Origin: Scleromatobacter sp964418745
GTDB lineage: Bacteria; Pseudomonadota; Gammaproteobacteria; Burkholderiales; Burkholderiaceae_C
Assembly: GCA_964418745.1 (NCBI GenBank)
Contig: CAYQMX010000014.1
Location: 114,843 to 178,842 of the forward strand
Length of the DNA stretch: 64,000 nt
Reading direction: 5' to 3'
Shown here: positions 15,962-24,419 of the stretch, piece after piece
Numbering within the stretch: the first letter of the stretch is position 1
How the letters are laid out: every line of letters starts with the position of its first letter
The notes under the pieces: model-generated
The model's database searches: none
The model's input: the letters and a program-made list of their open reading frames with translations, nothing else
Told to the model about the DNA's origin: nothing
Position numbers and translations under genes: made by a program

Positions 15962-16858
15962 ATGCAAGTGATCACGCCCCACCCGTCCGATCTCGGCGAC
16001 GGTTTCCTCGTGCACCGCGCGCTGCCCAGCGCCGCGCGGCGCGCGGTCGGGCCGTTCGTCTTCCTCGACCAGTTCGGCCCGGTGCAGCTGGCCCCGGGCA
16101 AGGGGCTGGACGTGCGCCCGCACCCGCACATCGGCCTGGCCACGGTCAGCTACCTGTTCGAGGGCACGATCCTGCATCGCGACAGCCTGGGCAGCGTGGT
16201 GCCGATCCGGCCCGGCGAGGTCAACTGGATGACGGCCGGCCGCGGCATCGTGCACTCCGAGCGGTCGCCCGCCGAACTGCGGGCAGCGGGCCCCCGCCTG
16301 TGGGGGCTGCAGTTCTGGGTGGCGCTGCCGCTGGAGCTGGAGCAGTGCGCGCCGGCGTTCGCGCACCACGGCGCCGACGAGATCCCGCGCGTCGCGCGCC
16401 CGGGCGCGCGCCTGAGCGTCGTGCTGGGCGAGGCCTTCGACGCCGTGTCGCCGGTGGCGCTCACCTCGCCGATGTTCCTGGTCGACGTGCGGCTGGACGC
16501 CGGCGCATCGCTCGACCTGGAGGTGGACCACCCCGAGCGCGCCGCCTACGTGCTCGAGGGCGAGGTGCGCGCCAACGACGCCGACACCGCGACGCCCAAG
16601 GAACAGCTGATCGTCTTCGACGCCAGCGAGCCGGCACGGCTGACGGCCGGCGACGCGCCCGCGCACGTCGTGCTGCTGGGCGGGCCGGCGCTGGATGCGC
16701 CGCGCTTCCTGTGGTGGAACTTCGTGTCCAGCCAGCGCGACACCATCCTGGAGGCGCAGGCCGCCTGGTCGGAGCAGCGCTTCGCGGCGGTGCCGGGCGA
16801 GACGGAGTTCATCCCGCTGCCCTCGCGGCCGACGCCGCCGGCGCCGACCGCGCTCTGA
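15962..16858 (+). CDS. Pirin family protein
   Basis: 298 residues, two cupin halves. The metal site of pirins is intact: H54 and H56 in RPHPHIGLATV, H98 and E100 in GRGIVHSE. Bacterial pirins bind iron; some have quercetinase activity and others modulate metabolic enzymes. Cytoplasmic. It begins 140 bp from the divergent CHASE3 gene and is followed 26 bp later by a small acidic protein gene and a TRIC-type channel gene on the same strand, which probably form one transcript. Confidence 0.88.
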   Translation: MQVITPHPSDLGDGFLVHRALPSAARRAVGPFVFLDQFGPVQLAPGKGLDVRPHPHIGLATVSYLFEGTILHRDSLGSVVPIRPGEVNWMTAGRGIVHSERSPAELRAAGPRLWGLQFWVALPLELEQCAPAFAHHGADEIPRVARPGARLSVVLGEAFDAVSPVALTSPMFLVDVRLDAGASLDLEVDHPERAAYVLEGEVRANDADTATPKEQLIVFDASEPARLTAGDAPAHVVLLGGPALDAPRFLWWNFVSSQRDTILEAQAAWSEQRFAAVPGETEFIPLPSRPTPPAPTAL

Positions 16859-16884
16859 ACCTGCCGCCCACCCCGAGGACCGCC

Positions 16885-17052
16885 ATGACCACCCCGCACC
16901 CGCCCGCCACGTCGCCCCCCGCGCCCGCCGACGACGCGCTCCTCGACGAGGCCCTGGAAGAGACCTTCCCGGCCGGCGATCCGGTGGCGCCGGCTCGCCG
17001 CGAGAAGCTGCCCCCGGCCGACCCGCCGGGCAGCGACGTCGACAACCGGTGA
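16885..17052 (+). CDS. Small acidic protein with ETFPAGDPVA motif
   Basis: 55 residues, Pro-rich and disordered at both ends, with the central motif LDEALEETFPAGDPVAPARR. This motif (ALxETFPxSDPxA) recurs in short proteins of many proteobacteria without known role. No signal or membrane segment. Its stop overlaps the GTG start of the next gene (GTGA), so it is translationally coupled to the TRIC-family channel. The ATG follows a GAGGAC ribosome site. Confidence 0.65.
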   Translation: MTTPHPPATSPPAPADDALLDEALEETFPAGDPVAPARREKLPPADPPGSDVDNR

Positions 17053-17735
17053 GCACCCCTCCGATCGCGCTGGCGCTGCTGGACGGCCATGCGCTGTTCA
17101 CCGCCCTCGACCTCGCCGGCGCCTTCGCCTTCGCCTTCGCGCTGAGCGGCGCCGTGGCGGCACGCGAGCGCGGGCTGGACTGGTTCGGCATCCTCGTGAT
17201 CGCGTTCACCGTGGCCTGCGGTGGCGGCGTGCTGCGCGACCTGTGCATCGGCGCGATCCCGCCAGCCGGCTTCGCCGACTGGCGCTACCTGGGCGTCGCC
17301 GTGGCGGCCGCGGTGCTGGCGATGGCCTGGCACGGGCTGGTGGAGCGGCTCGCGCAGCCGGTGGTCCTGTTCGACTCGCTGGGACTGGGCCTGTTCGCGG
17401 TCACCGGCGCGCAGAAGGCGCTGCTGTTCGGCGCCAACGCCGAGGCGGCCGTGCTGCTGGGCATGGTCACCGCGGTGGGCGGCGGCGTCGCCCGCGACGT
17501 GCTGCTCAACCGCGTGCCGGTGATCCTGCAGCGCGAGATCTACGCCTCGGCGGCGCTGGTGGGCGCCGCCGTCGCCACCCTGGGCGATCGCCTGGGCGCG
17601 GCCTCGACCGCGCTCACCTGGTGCGCCGTGGGCGCGTGCTTCGCGCTGCGCGCGCTGTCGCTGCGCTATCGCTGGCACCTGCCGCGCTTCGAGCGCCAGC
17701 GACGCTCCGAAGCCGGCGACTCGCATCACGAGTAG
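17049..17735 (+). CDS. Trimeric intracellular cation channel (TRIC/UPF0126) family protein
   Basis: 228 residues, about seven hydrophobic segments with internal duplication: each half carries a Gly-rich GGGVxRD motif (CGGGVLRDL and VGGGVARDV). This is the YicG/UPF0126 arrangement; prokaryotic TRIC homologues form cation-permeable trimers and some members have been tied to glycine uptake. GTG start at 17049 overlaps the upstream stop. The C-terminus ends in a hydrophilic Arg/Glu/His tail. Confidence 0.85.
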   Translation: MSTPPIALALLDGHALFTALDLAGAFAFAFALSGAVAARERGLDWFGILVIAFTVACGGGVLRDLCIGAIPPAGFADWRYLGVAVAAAVLAMAWHGLVERLAQPVVLFDSLGLGLFAVTGAQKALLFGANAEAAVLLGMVTAVGGGVARDVLLNRVPVILQREIYASAALVGAAVATLGDRLGAASTALTWCAVGACFALRALSLRYRWHLPRFERQRRSEAGDSHHE

Positions 17736-17812
17736 CGCAACAGGCCCGCGCCGGCAAGGTCATCCGGCACGCGACAGAATCGCGGCCAGCCTCGAACGAC
17801 AGGAACGACACC

Positions 17813-18523
17813 ATGAACGATCTCTCCGCCTTCGCGATCACGAAGAAGTGGCCCGCGGCCCATCCCGACCGACTGCAGCTGTACTCGCTGCCCACGCCCA
17901 ACGGCGTGAAGGTGTCGATCGCGCTGGAAGAGACGGGCCTGCCCTACGAGCCGCACCTGGTGCGCTTCGACACCAACGACCAGTTGTCGCCCGAGTTCCT
18001 GTCGCTGAACCCGAACAACAAGATCCCGGCCATCATCGATCCGGACGGCCCGGGCGGGCGCCCGCTGGCGCTGTTCGAGTCCGGCGCGATCCTGGTCTAC
18101 CTGGCCGACAAGACGGGCCAGCTGATGCCGGCCGACCCGGCGCGGCGCTACGAGACCCTCCAGTGGCTGATGTTCCAGATGGGCGGCATCGGCCCGATGT
18201 TCGGCCAGCTCGGCTTCTTCAACAAGTTCGCCGGCAAGGACTGGGAGGACAAGCGCCCGCGCGATCGCTACGTGGCCGAATCGCGCCGCCTGCTGGCCGT
18301 GCTGGACAAGCACCTGGCCGGTCGCCAGTGGATCATGGGCGACGACTACTCGATCGCCGACATCGCCAGCTTCCCGTGGATCAACAACCTGGTCGGCTTC
18401 TACGAGGCCGGTGCCCTGGTGGGCATCGACGATTTTGCGCACGTGAAGCGCGTGCTCGCGGCCTTCCTGGCGCGCCCGGCCGTCGTGCGCGGGCTGGGCA
18501 TCCCGAAGCGCCCGGCGGCCTGA
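17813..18523 (+). CDS. Glutathione S-transferase (Nu-class, YfcG/YghU-like)
   Basis: 236 residues. The N-terminal thioredoxin-like half has YSLPTPNGVKVSIALEE and the cis-Pro region NPNNKIPAI, then ESGAILVYLA, as in YfcG-type enzymes that use bound GSSG-like ligands for disulphide-bond reductase activity. The C-terminal helical domain includes WIMGDDYSIADIASFPW with the N-capping Asp. Cytoplasmic. Start at 17813 is supported by an AGGAACGAC ribosome site. Convergent with the GNAT gene, which begins one base after its stop. Confidence 0.88.
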   Translation: MNDLSAFAITKKWPAAHPDRLQLYSLPTPNGVKVSIALEETGLPYEPHLVRFDTNDQLSPEFLSLNPNNKIPAIIDPDGPGGRPLALFESGAILVYLADKTGQLMPADPARRYETLQWLMFQMGGIGPMFGQLGFFNKFAGKDWEDKRPRDRYVAESRRLLAVLDKHLAGRQWIMGDDYSIADIASFPWINNLVGFYEAGALVGIDDFAHVKRVLAAFLARPAVVRGLGIPKRPAA

Positions 18524-19411
18524 TCAGCGCGGCGCGCGCTCCAGCTGCCAGGTACTGGTGCCGCGCCGGAAGCCCACCGATTCGTAGATGCCGATCGCGA
18601 CGTCGGCGGGATCGGCCACCATCACCAGCGTGCGCAGGTCCATCGCCTCGAAGCCGTGGCGACAGGCCGCGTCGACCAGCGCGGTGCACAGGCCGCGCCG
18701 GCGCCAGGCCGGGTGCGTGGACACGTACTGGAAGCGGCCCAGGCCGTCGGCGCGCGCGGGGTCGCGGAACAGGCCGCAGGAGGCCGCCAGCACCGGTCGG
18801 CCATCGAACTGCGCGACGATGCCCAGCCAGTGCCCCAGGCCCGCGCACTGCATCGCCGCGTAGCGCGCCATCTGGCGTTCGGCGAACACGCGGTAGCCCT
18901 GCGGCTCGTAGCGGGCCGCGTCGACCGCGACCTGCTTGTCGACCACCGCGGCGCCGTCGCGCGGCAGTTCCAGCACGCGGAACTCGGCACCGGCGGGCAA
19001 GGCGCGAACGGGCGCGCGCGGTTGCCCGCGGGCGAGCGTCAGCACCGTCGCTTCGTTGAGCGCGAAACCGGCGGCCGCGAACTCGGGCGGCAGGCGCGGG
19101 CGCTCGCCCACGTCGAGGCCGAAGGCCCGATGCGTCGACTCGGGCTGCGGCGTGGCGATCTCTTCGTCGAACGCGGCCATCCAGCGCGCGAGGTCGCCGG
19201 CGTCCGGCGGCTGCCGGTACAGCAGGAAGTTGCCCCACCAGTACGTCGGGTTGCCGGGCGTGCGCACCAGCAGGTGGTCGCCGCGATCGATCACCTGGCC
19301 GTCGAAGCGGGCGAAGATCAGGTCGGTGCGCCAGCCCAGCGACAGGTCGTCCTCGATGCGCAGCGGGCGGGCGGTCGCGACGGCCCGCAAGGTCGGCTCG
19401 GGTTCACTCAT
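18524..19411 (-). CDS. GNAT family N-acetyltransferase
   Basis: About 295 residues from the ATG at 19411. The C-terminal half has the GNAT acetyl-CoA loop VSTHPAWRRRGLCTALV (Q/R-x-x-G/A variant) and the following YESVGFRR element. The N-terminal half (NPTYWWGNFLLY) is a conserved domain seen in larger GNAT proteins. Acceptor unknown. An alternative ATG at 19501 directly abuts the stop of the upstream PEP-CTERM gene and would add 30 residues; neither start has a strong ribosome site, so the start is uncertain. Confidence 0.78.
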   Translation of the reverse strand: MSEPEPTLRAVATARPLRIEDDLSLGWRTDLIFARFDGQVIDRGDHLLVRTPGNPTYWWGNFLLYRQPPDAGDLARWMAAFDEEIATPQPESTHRAFGLDVGERPRLPPEFAAAGFALNEATVLTLARGQPRAPVRALPAGAEFRVLELPRDGAAVVDKQVAVDAARYEPQGYRVFAERQMARYAAMQCAGLGHWLGIVAQFDGRPVLAASCGLFRDPARADGLGRFQYVSTHPAWRRRGLCTALVDAACRHGFEAMDLRTLVMVADPADVAIGIYESVGFRRGTSTWQLERAPR

Positions 19412-19501
19412 GGCGCCGATTGGATCACGGCCGTGCAGGGAGTCGGCCAGCGCCTCGGCCCGGCGCAGGAAGCGGCCGCGCAGGGCCGCCCTGTCCGCCA
19501 T

Positions 19502-20050
19502 TCAGGCGCCCGGGCGCCGGCGGGTGGCGGCCAGCAGCGCGGCCAGGCCGGCCAGCATCAAGGCGGCGTCGCGCGGCTCGGGGACGGGCGGCGGCGGGGG
19601 CGGCAGGTCCTCGTTGACTGCCAGCATGCCGGCGCCGGACAGCGAGTCCAGCGAATGCACGTAGAAGCCGAAGAGTTCGCCGGCCGGCACCAGCACGGTC
19701 GCGGTGCCGCTGCTGGCGGTGCCGGGGTCGCCGTCGACGGACAGCTGGTACTCGGTGTCGCCCAGGATGTAGCCGGCGGGGTCGTAGACCGGCCCCCCGC
19801 TGTCGGCCGACCGGTACTGCCAGGTGAACGTGACCAGCTGCGACGCGGCGGTCGTCTCGGTATATAACGACGTGTTGTCGCCCGTGCCGTTGTCCGAGCC
19901 GGTGATCGTGAACGCCGGATAGCTGCCGGCAAGGCTGCCGTCGCCCGCGCCATCGTTGGAGAACACGAAGGCCGCGCTCGCGATGGCGGGCACGCCGGCG
20001 AGCGCGCCACTGACCAGCGCCAGCATGGCCGCACGAAGGGTCTTGCGCAT
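19502..20050 (-). CDS. PEP-CTERM sorting-domain protein
   Basis: 182 residues. A Sec signal peptide (cleavage near IASA-AFVF), a beta-rich mature domain, and at the C-terminus VPEP, a transmembrane helix and a basic end (RRRPGA). That triad is the PEP-CTERM signal, recognised by exosortase (XrtA) in bacteria that make exopolysaccharide; the exosortase gene is not in this window. The ATG at 20050 has an AGGAGG site. The protein should reach the outer surface or biofilm matrix. It carries a Pro-rich spacer before VPEP. Confidence 0.88.
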   Translation of the reverse strand: MRKTLRAAMLALVSGALAGVPAIASAAFVFSNDGAGDGSLAGSYPAFTITGSDNGTGDNTSLYTETTAASQLVTFTWQYRSADSGGPVYDPAGYILGDTEYQLSVDGDPGTASSGTATVLVPAGELFGFYVHSLDSLSGAGMLAVNEDLPPPPPPVPEPRDAALMLAGLAALLAATRRRPGA

Positions 20051-20121
20051 GGGAGTCCTCCTGGCGTTGCTGCGCCGCCGCAAGACGGCCGCGCCCTGAA
20101 CGGTGAATCGTCGGAGCAGGA

Positions 20122-20149
20122 CCGGCCCGCGTCAATCGCCCCGGGCCGG
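20122..20149 (-). terminator. Hairpin after the 20154 GNAT gene
   Basis: CCGGCCCG (20122-20129) and CGGGCCGG (20142-20149) form a perfect 8-bp stem just past the stop of the minus-strand GNAT gene. There is no U-tract, so its role as a terminator is uncertain. Confidence 0.4.
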
Positions 20150-20153
20150 CAAG

Positions 20154-20675
20154 CTAGGGGTGGCTCGCGGCCGGCGCGAAGCGCAGGTGCATCTGCAGGT
20201 CGTCGCGCTGCTGATCGCCCAGGCGCATCGCATCGGCCTCGCGGGCGAAGACCACGAAGCCCAGCGATTCGTACAGCGCGATCGCGGCACGATTGGCGGC
20301 GTCGACGTGGAGCGTCACCTTGGCGATGCCCGGCGTGGCGCGCGCATGGGCCAGCGCGGCCTGCATCAGCGCGCGCGCGGCGCCGCGGCCGCGCGCCGCG
20401 ACGCTCACGTACATGCCCCAGATGTGGCCCTTGTGGGCCATCTTGACGCCAGTCTCGCGCGCGAGGCCGACGATGCCCGCCAACGTCCCGCCGTCGAAGG
20501 CGCCGAAGATCGCCTGGCCGGGGCGCTCGACCAGGCGGGCCGCGACGACCTCCAGCGGCAGGCCGCTTTCCTCGTCGTGGCTGGCGGCGAAGGCCTCGGG
20601 GGTGTCGAGCAGCGCCGCCAGCCGCAAGGCCTGGAACGCGGCGGCGTCGGAAGCGGACAACCTGCGGATGTTCAT
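20154..20675 (-). CDS. GNAT family N-acetyltransferase
   Basis: 173 residues, complete GNAT fold: WGMYVSVAARGRGAARALM holds the acetyl-CoA-binding R-G-x-G/A signature, followed by VTLHVDAANRAAIALYESLGFV, the strand-helix ending typical of RimI-like and YjaB-like enzymes. Substrate (amine, protein N-terminus or drug) cannot be told. Single gene, divergent from adhC 92 bp away, so their promoters share that interval. Confidence 0.85.
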   Translation of the reverse strand: MNIRRLSASDAAAFQALRLAALLDTPEAFAASHDEESGLPLEVVAARLVERPGQAIFGAFDGGTLAGIVGLARETGVKMAHKGHIWGMYVSVAARGRGAARALMQAALAHARATPGIAKVTLHVDAANRAAIALYESLGFVVFAREADAMRLGDQQRDDLQMHLRFAPAASHP

Positions 20676-20767
20676 GAGTTGGTTTACCCTGCGCGCACGG
20701 TGCCGGCGCCGTCGACACGAGTCTACCGACCCGTGCGTCGCCGTGCAGCCACCCTGGAGGAAAACCC

Positions 20768-21873
<1,106 letters not shown>

Positions 21874-21874
<1 letters not shown>

Positions 21875-22725
21875 TGCACGCGCTCGAGACGCTGTCCGAG
21901 CATGCCGCGTTCGGCGGCGTGCAGGGCTTCTACCGCCACGCCTCGGCCAGCATCGGGCTGCCGATGCGCTTCGGCGTGTTCCGTCCGCCGCAGGCGATCG
22001 CCGGCGCGCGCGTGCCGGCGCTGGTCTGGCTGGCCGGCCTGACCTGCACCGAGGAGACCTTCGCGATCAAGGCCGGCGCGCAGCGCGTGGCGGCCGAACT
22101 GGGGCTGATGCTGGTCACCCCCGACACCAGCCCGCGCGCGACCGGCGTGGCCGGCGCAGACGCGAGCTGGGACTTCGGCGACGGCGCAGGCTTCTACCTC
22201 GATGCGACGCAGGCGCCGTGGGCCGGGCGCTGGCGCATGGAGAGCTACGTCACGCGGGACCTGCCCGACGTGCTCGCGGCGCACTTCCCGTGGCGGCGCG
22301 AGCGCCTGGGCCTGTTCGGCCATTCGATGGGCGGGCACGGCGCCCTGACGCTGGCGTTGCGCCACCCGGGCGCCTACGCCAGCGTGTCGGCCTTCGCGCC
22401 GGTGGCGGCGCCCGCGCAATGCCCCTGGGGTGTCAAGGCGTTCACGAACTACCTCGGCGAGGACCGCACGGCCTGGGCCGCGCACGACGCCACGGCGCTC
22501 GTCCAGGCGGGCGCCCGCGCCCCGGCGCTGCTCGTCGACCAGGGCCTGGCCGACAAGTTCCTGGCCGAGCAGTTGCTGGTCGATCGCTTCGAGGACGCCT
22601 GCCGGGCCGCCGGCCAGTCGCTGACACTGCGCCGGCACGCCGGCTACGACCACGGCTACTTCTTCATTGCCAGCTTCATCGAGGATCACCTGCGCTTCCA
22701 CGCGGATGCGTTGAAGTCGACCTGA
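21874..22725 (+). CDS. fghA: S-formylglutathione hydrolase
   Basis: 283 residues, esterase-D family. The nucleophile S151 sits in GHSMGG; the Asp near 226 (QGLADKF) and the His in the YDHGYFF region complete the triad. The LTCTEETF motif near 57 is typical. It hydrolyses S-formylglutathione to formate and glutathione. The ATG shares one base with the frmA stop (TGATG), strong evidence of coupled translation. Confidence 0.93.
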
Positions 22726-22730
22726 TCGCC

Positions 22731-22746
22731 CCGGGCGCGCGCCCGG
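22731..22746. terminator. Short GC hairpin between convergent genes
   Basis: CCGGGC-GCGC-GCCCGG six bases after the fghA stop and before the end of the minus-strand membrane protein gene. No U-tract on either strand. Confidence 0.35.
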
Positions 22747-22771
22747 CGGACGTGCGCGCGCGGACCGCGCA

Positions 22772-23326
22772 TCAGGCGCGGGCGCGCTGGCGCCAGCCGA
22801 CGGCCACGCCGGCCAGCATGAAGCCGGCCGCCTCCAGGAACAGGCGCAGGCCGCGCTCGTAGGCCGACTGCGCCGAAGCCTCGGCGCCCTTCTCGTCGCG
22901 CACGAACTGCTCGCGGGCGCGCGATTGGGCCAGCGTCGGGACAAAGGGCACGCGGGCGCCGGCGGCGTCGATCACGTCGGCCCGGCTGCCCTGGAAGACG
23001 TAGGCGATCGTCGCGACCTCGGTGCTCATCCGGGTGCGCGCCTCGGGCGAGAGCGGGGCCTTTTCCCAGCCGCCTTCCGGCTCGCGGCCGTGCTGGTTGA
23101 CGGCCGCCATCTTCTCGCCCTGCAGCAGTTGGACCGACTTGACCAGGCTCAGGCTCTGCGACGCTTCCCACACCGGCAGCAGCAGCGCGACGGCCACCAT
23201 CAACGCGGGCCGCGACGACATGCCCTCGCACACGAGGCGCCGGCAGCCGTGGAAGACCACCAGGAAGGCGACGACCAGCAGCGCTTCCTCCCCCACCAGT
23301 TCGAGCCAGCCAATCCAGTGAGCCAT
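22772..23326 (-). CDS. Membrane protein of unknown function
   Basis: 184 residues. Two hydrophobic segments near the N-terminus (about 10-28 and 38-56), a soluble region of about 90 residues likely on the outside, and a last hydrophobic segment near 160-176 with a basic end. The soluble loop has few cysteines and no recognised motif. Three-segment proteins like this often belong to sensory or transport partners, but nothing supports a specific role. It is separated from the mini-gene cistron by 94 bp. Confidence 0.65.
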   Translation of the reverse strand: MAHWIGWLELVGEEALLVVAFLVVFHGCRRLVCEGMSSRPALMVAVALLLPVWEASQSLSLVKSVQLLQGEKMAAVNQHGREPEGGWEKAPLSPEARTRMSTEVATIAYVFQGSRADVIDAAGARVPFVPTLAQSRAREQFVRDEKGAEASAQSAYERGLRLFLEAAGFMLAGVAVGWRQRARA

Positions 23327-23420
23327 CGCGCGTGCGCCTTTCGTGTGGGGAAGGCGCGATTGTCGTGTGCTTTGGCAGCACGCGAGCGAGCGGCCCGTGC
23401 GGGCCGCCCGGACACCGGGG

Positions 23421-23582
23421 TCAGTGCCCGGCGACCACCGTGATCAGCCGCGCCACCTGCGACCGGGCGCGGCGCAAGGTGGACGGACGCGCCAGCGCGG
23501 CGGCCTTGTGGTGGACGACGCGCCAGCCGGTGGCCACGATCACGGCCAGGCTCAGGGATTGGTTGGACAGCCACATCGACAT
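23421..23582 (-). CDS. Mini-protein 3 of the LexA-box cistron (53 residues)
   Basis: 53 residues starting MSMWLSNQSLS, with one moderately hydrophobic segment (about 9-23), then a strongly basic amphipathic part ending LITVVAGH. An AAGGAG ribosome site lies at a good distance before the ATG (23582) and directly follows the stop of mini-protein 2. Two nested starts exist (M1 and M3). No family recognised. The layout suggests membrane insertion with a cationic tail; its regulation by the upstream LexA-type promoter is inferred. Confidence 0.5.
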   Translation of the reverse strand: MSMWLSNQSLSLAVIVATGWRVVHHKAAALARPSTLRRARSQVARLITVVAGH

Positions 23583-23592
23583 CACGACTCCT

Positions 23593-23694
23593 TCACGGGC
23601 ACAAGCGCGCCCAGACGATCAGACCAGCGAACAGCAGCGACAGGAGGACGGTCAGCGCATGGAGCGCCGCGGAAACACGGACGAGGCGGGCCAT
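23593..23694 (-). CDS. Mini-protein 2 of the LexA-box cistron (33-residue transmembrane peptide)
   Basis: 33 residues: a basic start (MARLVR) then a continuous hydrophobic helix of about 20 residues rich in Leu, Val and Ala, ending WARLCP. Its ATG overlaps the stop of mini-protein 1 (TGATG). Size and shape resemble known SOS-induced small membrane peptides such as TisB (29 residues) and SidA (29 residues), but there is no sequence identity I can claim. Candidate role: membrane-acting toxin or division inhibitor. Confidence 0.5.
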   Translation of the reverse strand: MARLVRVSAALHALTVLLSLLFAGLIVWARLCP

Positions 23695-23768
23695 CACGCC
23701 GACGCATCGCCGCGGGCCTCGCGTTCGCCGAGGCCGGGCAGGAGAGCGAAACGGTGCCGGGAGTCCAT
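23694..23768 (-). CDS. Mini-protein 1 of the LexA-box cistron (24 residues)
   Basis: 24 residues beginning MDSRHRFALL and ending in acidic and Ala residues; hydrophilic, no membrane segment. It is the first ORF after the predicted start site (near 23808) and ends in a one-base overlap with the transmembrane mini-gene, so it may serve as a translated leader that couples initiation of the next ORF. No strong ribosome site precedes it. It could be regulatory rather than a functional product. Confidence 0.4.
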   Translation of the reverse strand: MDSRHRFALLPGLGEREARGDASA

Positions 23769-23800
23769 GACGAGCGCGATATTCCAAGCCACTGCGAGTA

Positions 23801-23842
23801 CTGTATGCAATCACAGTCTACGATAACCGGCTTCGTTTGCAA
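23801..23842 (-). promoter_or_regulatory. LexA-controlled promoter of the mini-gene cistron
   Basis: Read on the minus strand: -35 TTGCAA (23842-23837), 16-nt spacer, -10 TAGACT (23820-23815), and a LexA-type box CTGT-N8-ACAG (23816-23801) that overlaps the -10 and the start site. The complementary strand reads TACTGTATGC at its left half, matching the E. coli SOS consensus well. Such placement allows LexA to block RNA polymerase. It points only into the minus-strand mini-genes; nothing on the plus strand is downstream. Confidence 0.65.
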
Positions 23843-23895
23843 GCCCCTGCCGGCAGCAGTGTGTTTCTTTCCACAGGTCGCCTCCCGGCGCCGGC

Positions 23896-23919
23896 GCCAC
23901 CGCCCTCACGGGCGGCGGC
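23896..23919 (-). terminator. Hairpin after the carboxymuconolactone decarboxylase gene
   Basis: GCCACCGCCC (23896-23905) pairs with GGGCGGCGGC (23910-23919) with one mismatch and loop TCAC. It lies just past the minus-strand decarboxylase stop and separates that transcript from the mini-gene promoter. No U-tract. Confidence 0.5.
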
Positions 23920-23924
23920 AGGCC

Positions 23925-24383
23925 TCATTCGAGCGGCTTGTCGGCCACCGGTGCCCGCATGCCGATGGCCATGCGGTTCCACGTGTTGATGGCGGCGATC
24001 GCCCAGGTCAGCTCGACGATTTCCTGGTCGCTGAACCGCGCCTTCAGCGCGTCGAATTCAGTGTCGCGGTCGGCATGGGCGTCCGCCAGTCGGGTCAGGG
24101 ACTCGGCCCAGGCGAGCGCGGCGCGTTCGCGGTCGCTGTACAGGCCCGCCTCGCGCCAGGTGGGCAGGCTGTTGATGCGTTGCCAGGCTTCGCCGTGCCG
24201 GCGCAGGTCGCGCACGTGCATGTCCAGGCAGAAGGCACAGCCGTTGATCTGCGACACGCGCACCTGCACGAGATCGATCAATGGCGTGCCCAGCGACGAG
24301 GCGGCCAGCGTGGCGCTGGTGGCGACCATGGCCTGGTAGGTGCGGGGCGAGATCTGGGTCCAGGAAAGGCGGGGCGAGTTCAT
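23925..24383 (-). CDS. Carboxymuconolactone decarboxylase / AhpD-family protein
   Basis: 152 residues, all-helical. The redox motif is CAFCLDMHVRDLRRHG with C49, C52 and H56, the AhpD-type active site. Such proteins reduce peroxides or act as disulphide reductases. It lies downstream of an ECF41-type sigma gene, exactly the kind of partner (COE: carboxymuconolactone decarboxylase, oxidoreductase or epimerase) found with ECF41. It has its own ECF41-like promoter inside the end of the sigma gene and an AAGGAA ribosome site. Confidence 0.88.
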   Translation of the reverse strand: MNSPRLSWTQISPRTYQAMVATSATLAASSLGTPLIDLVQVRVSQINGCAFCLDMHVRDLRRHGEAWQRINSLPTWREAGLYSDRERAALAWAESLTRLADAHADRDTEFDALKARFSDQEIVELTWAIAAINTWNRMAIGMRAPVADKPLE

Positions 24384-24419
24384 GCAGGTTCCTTGAGTTG
24401 CAGTGCGGGACGCACCTCC

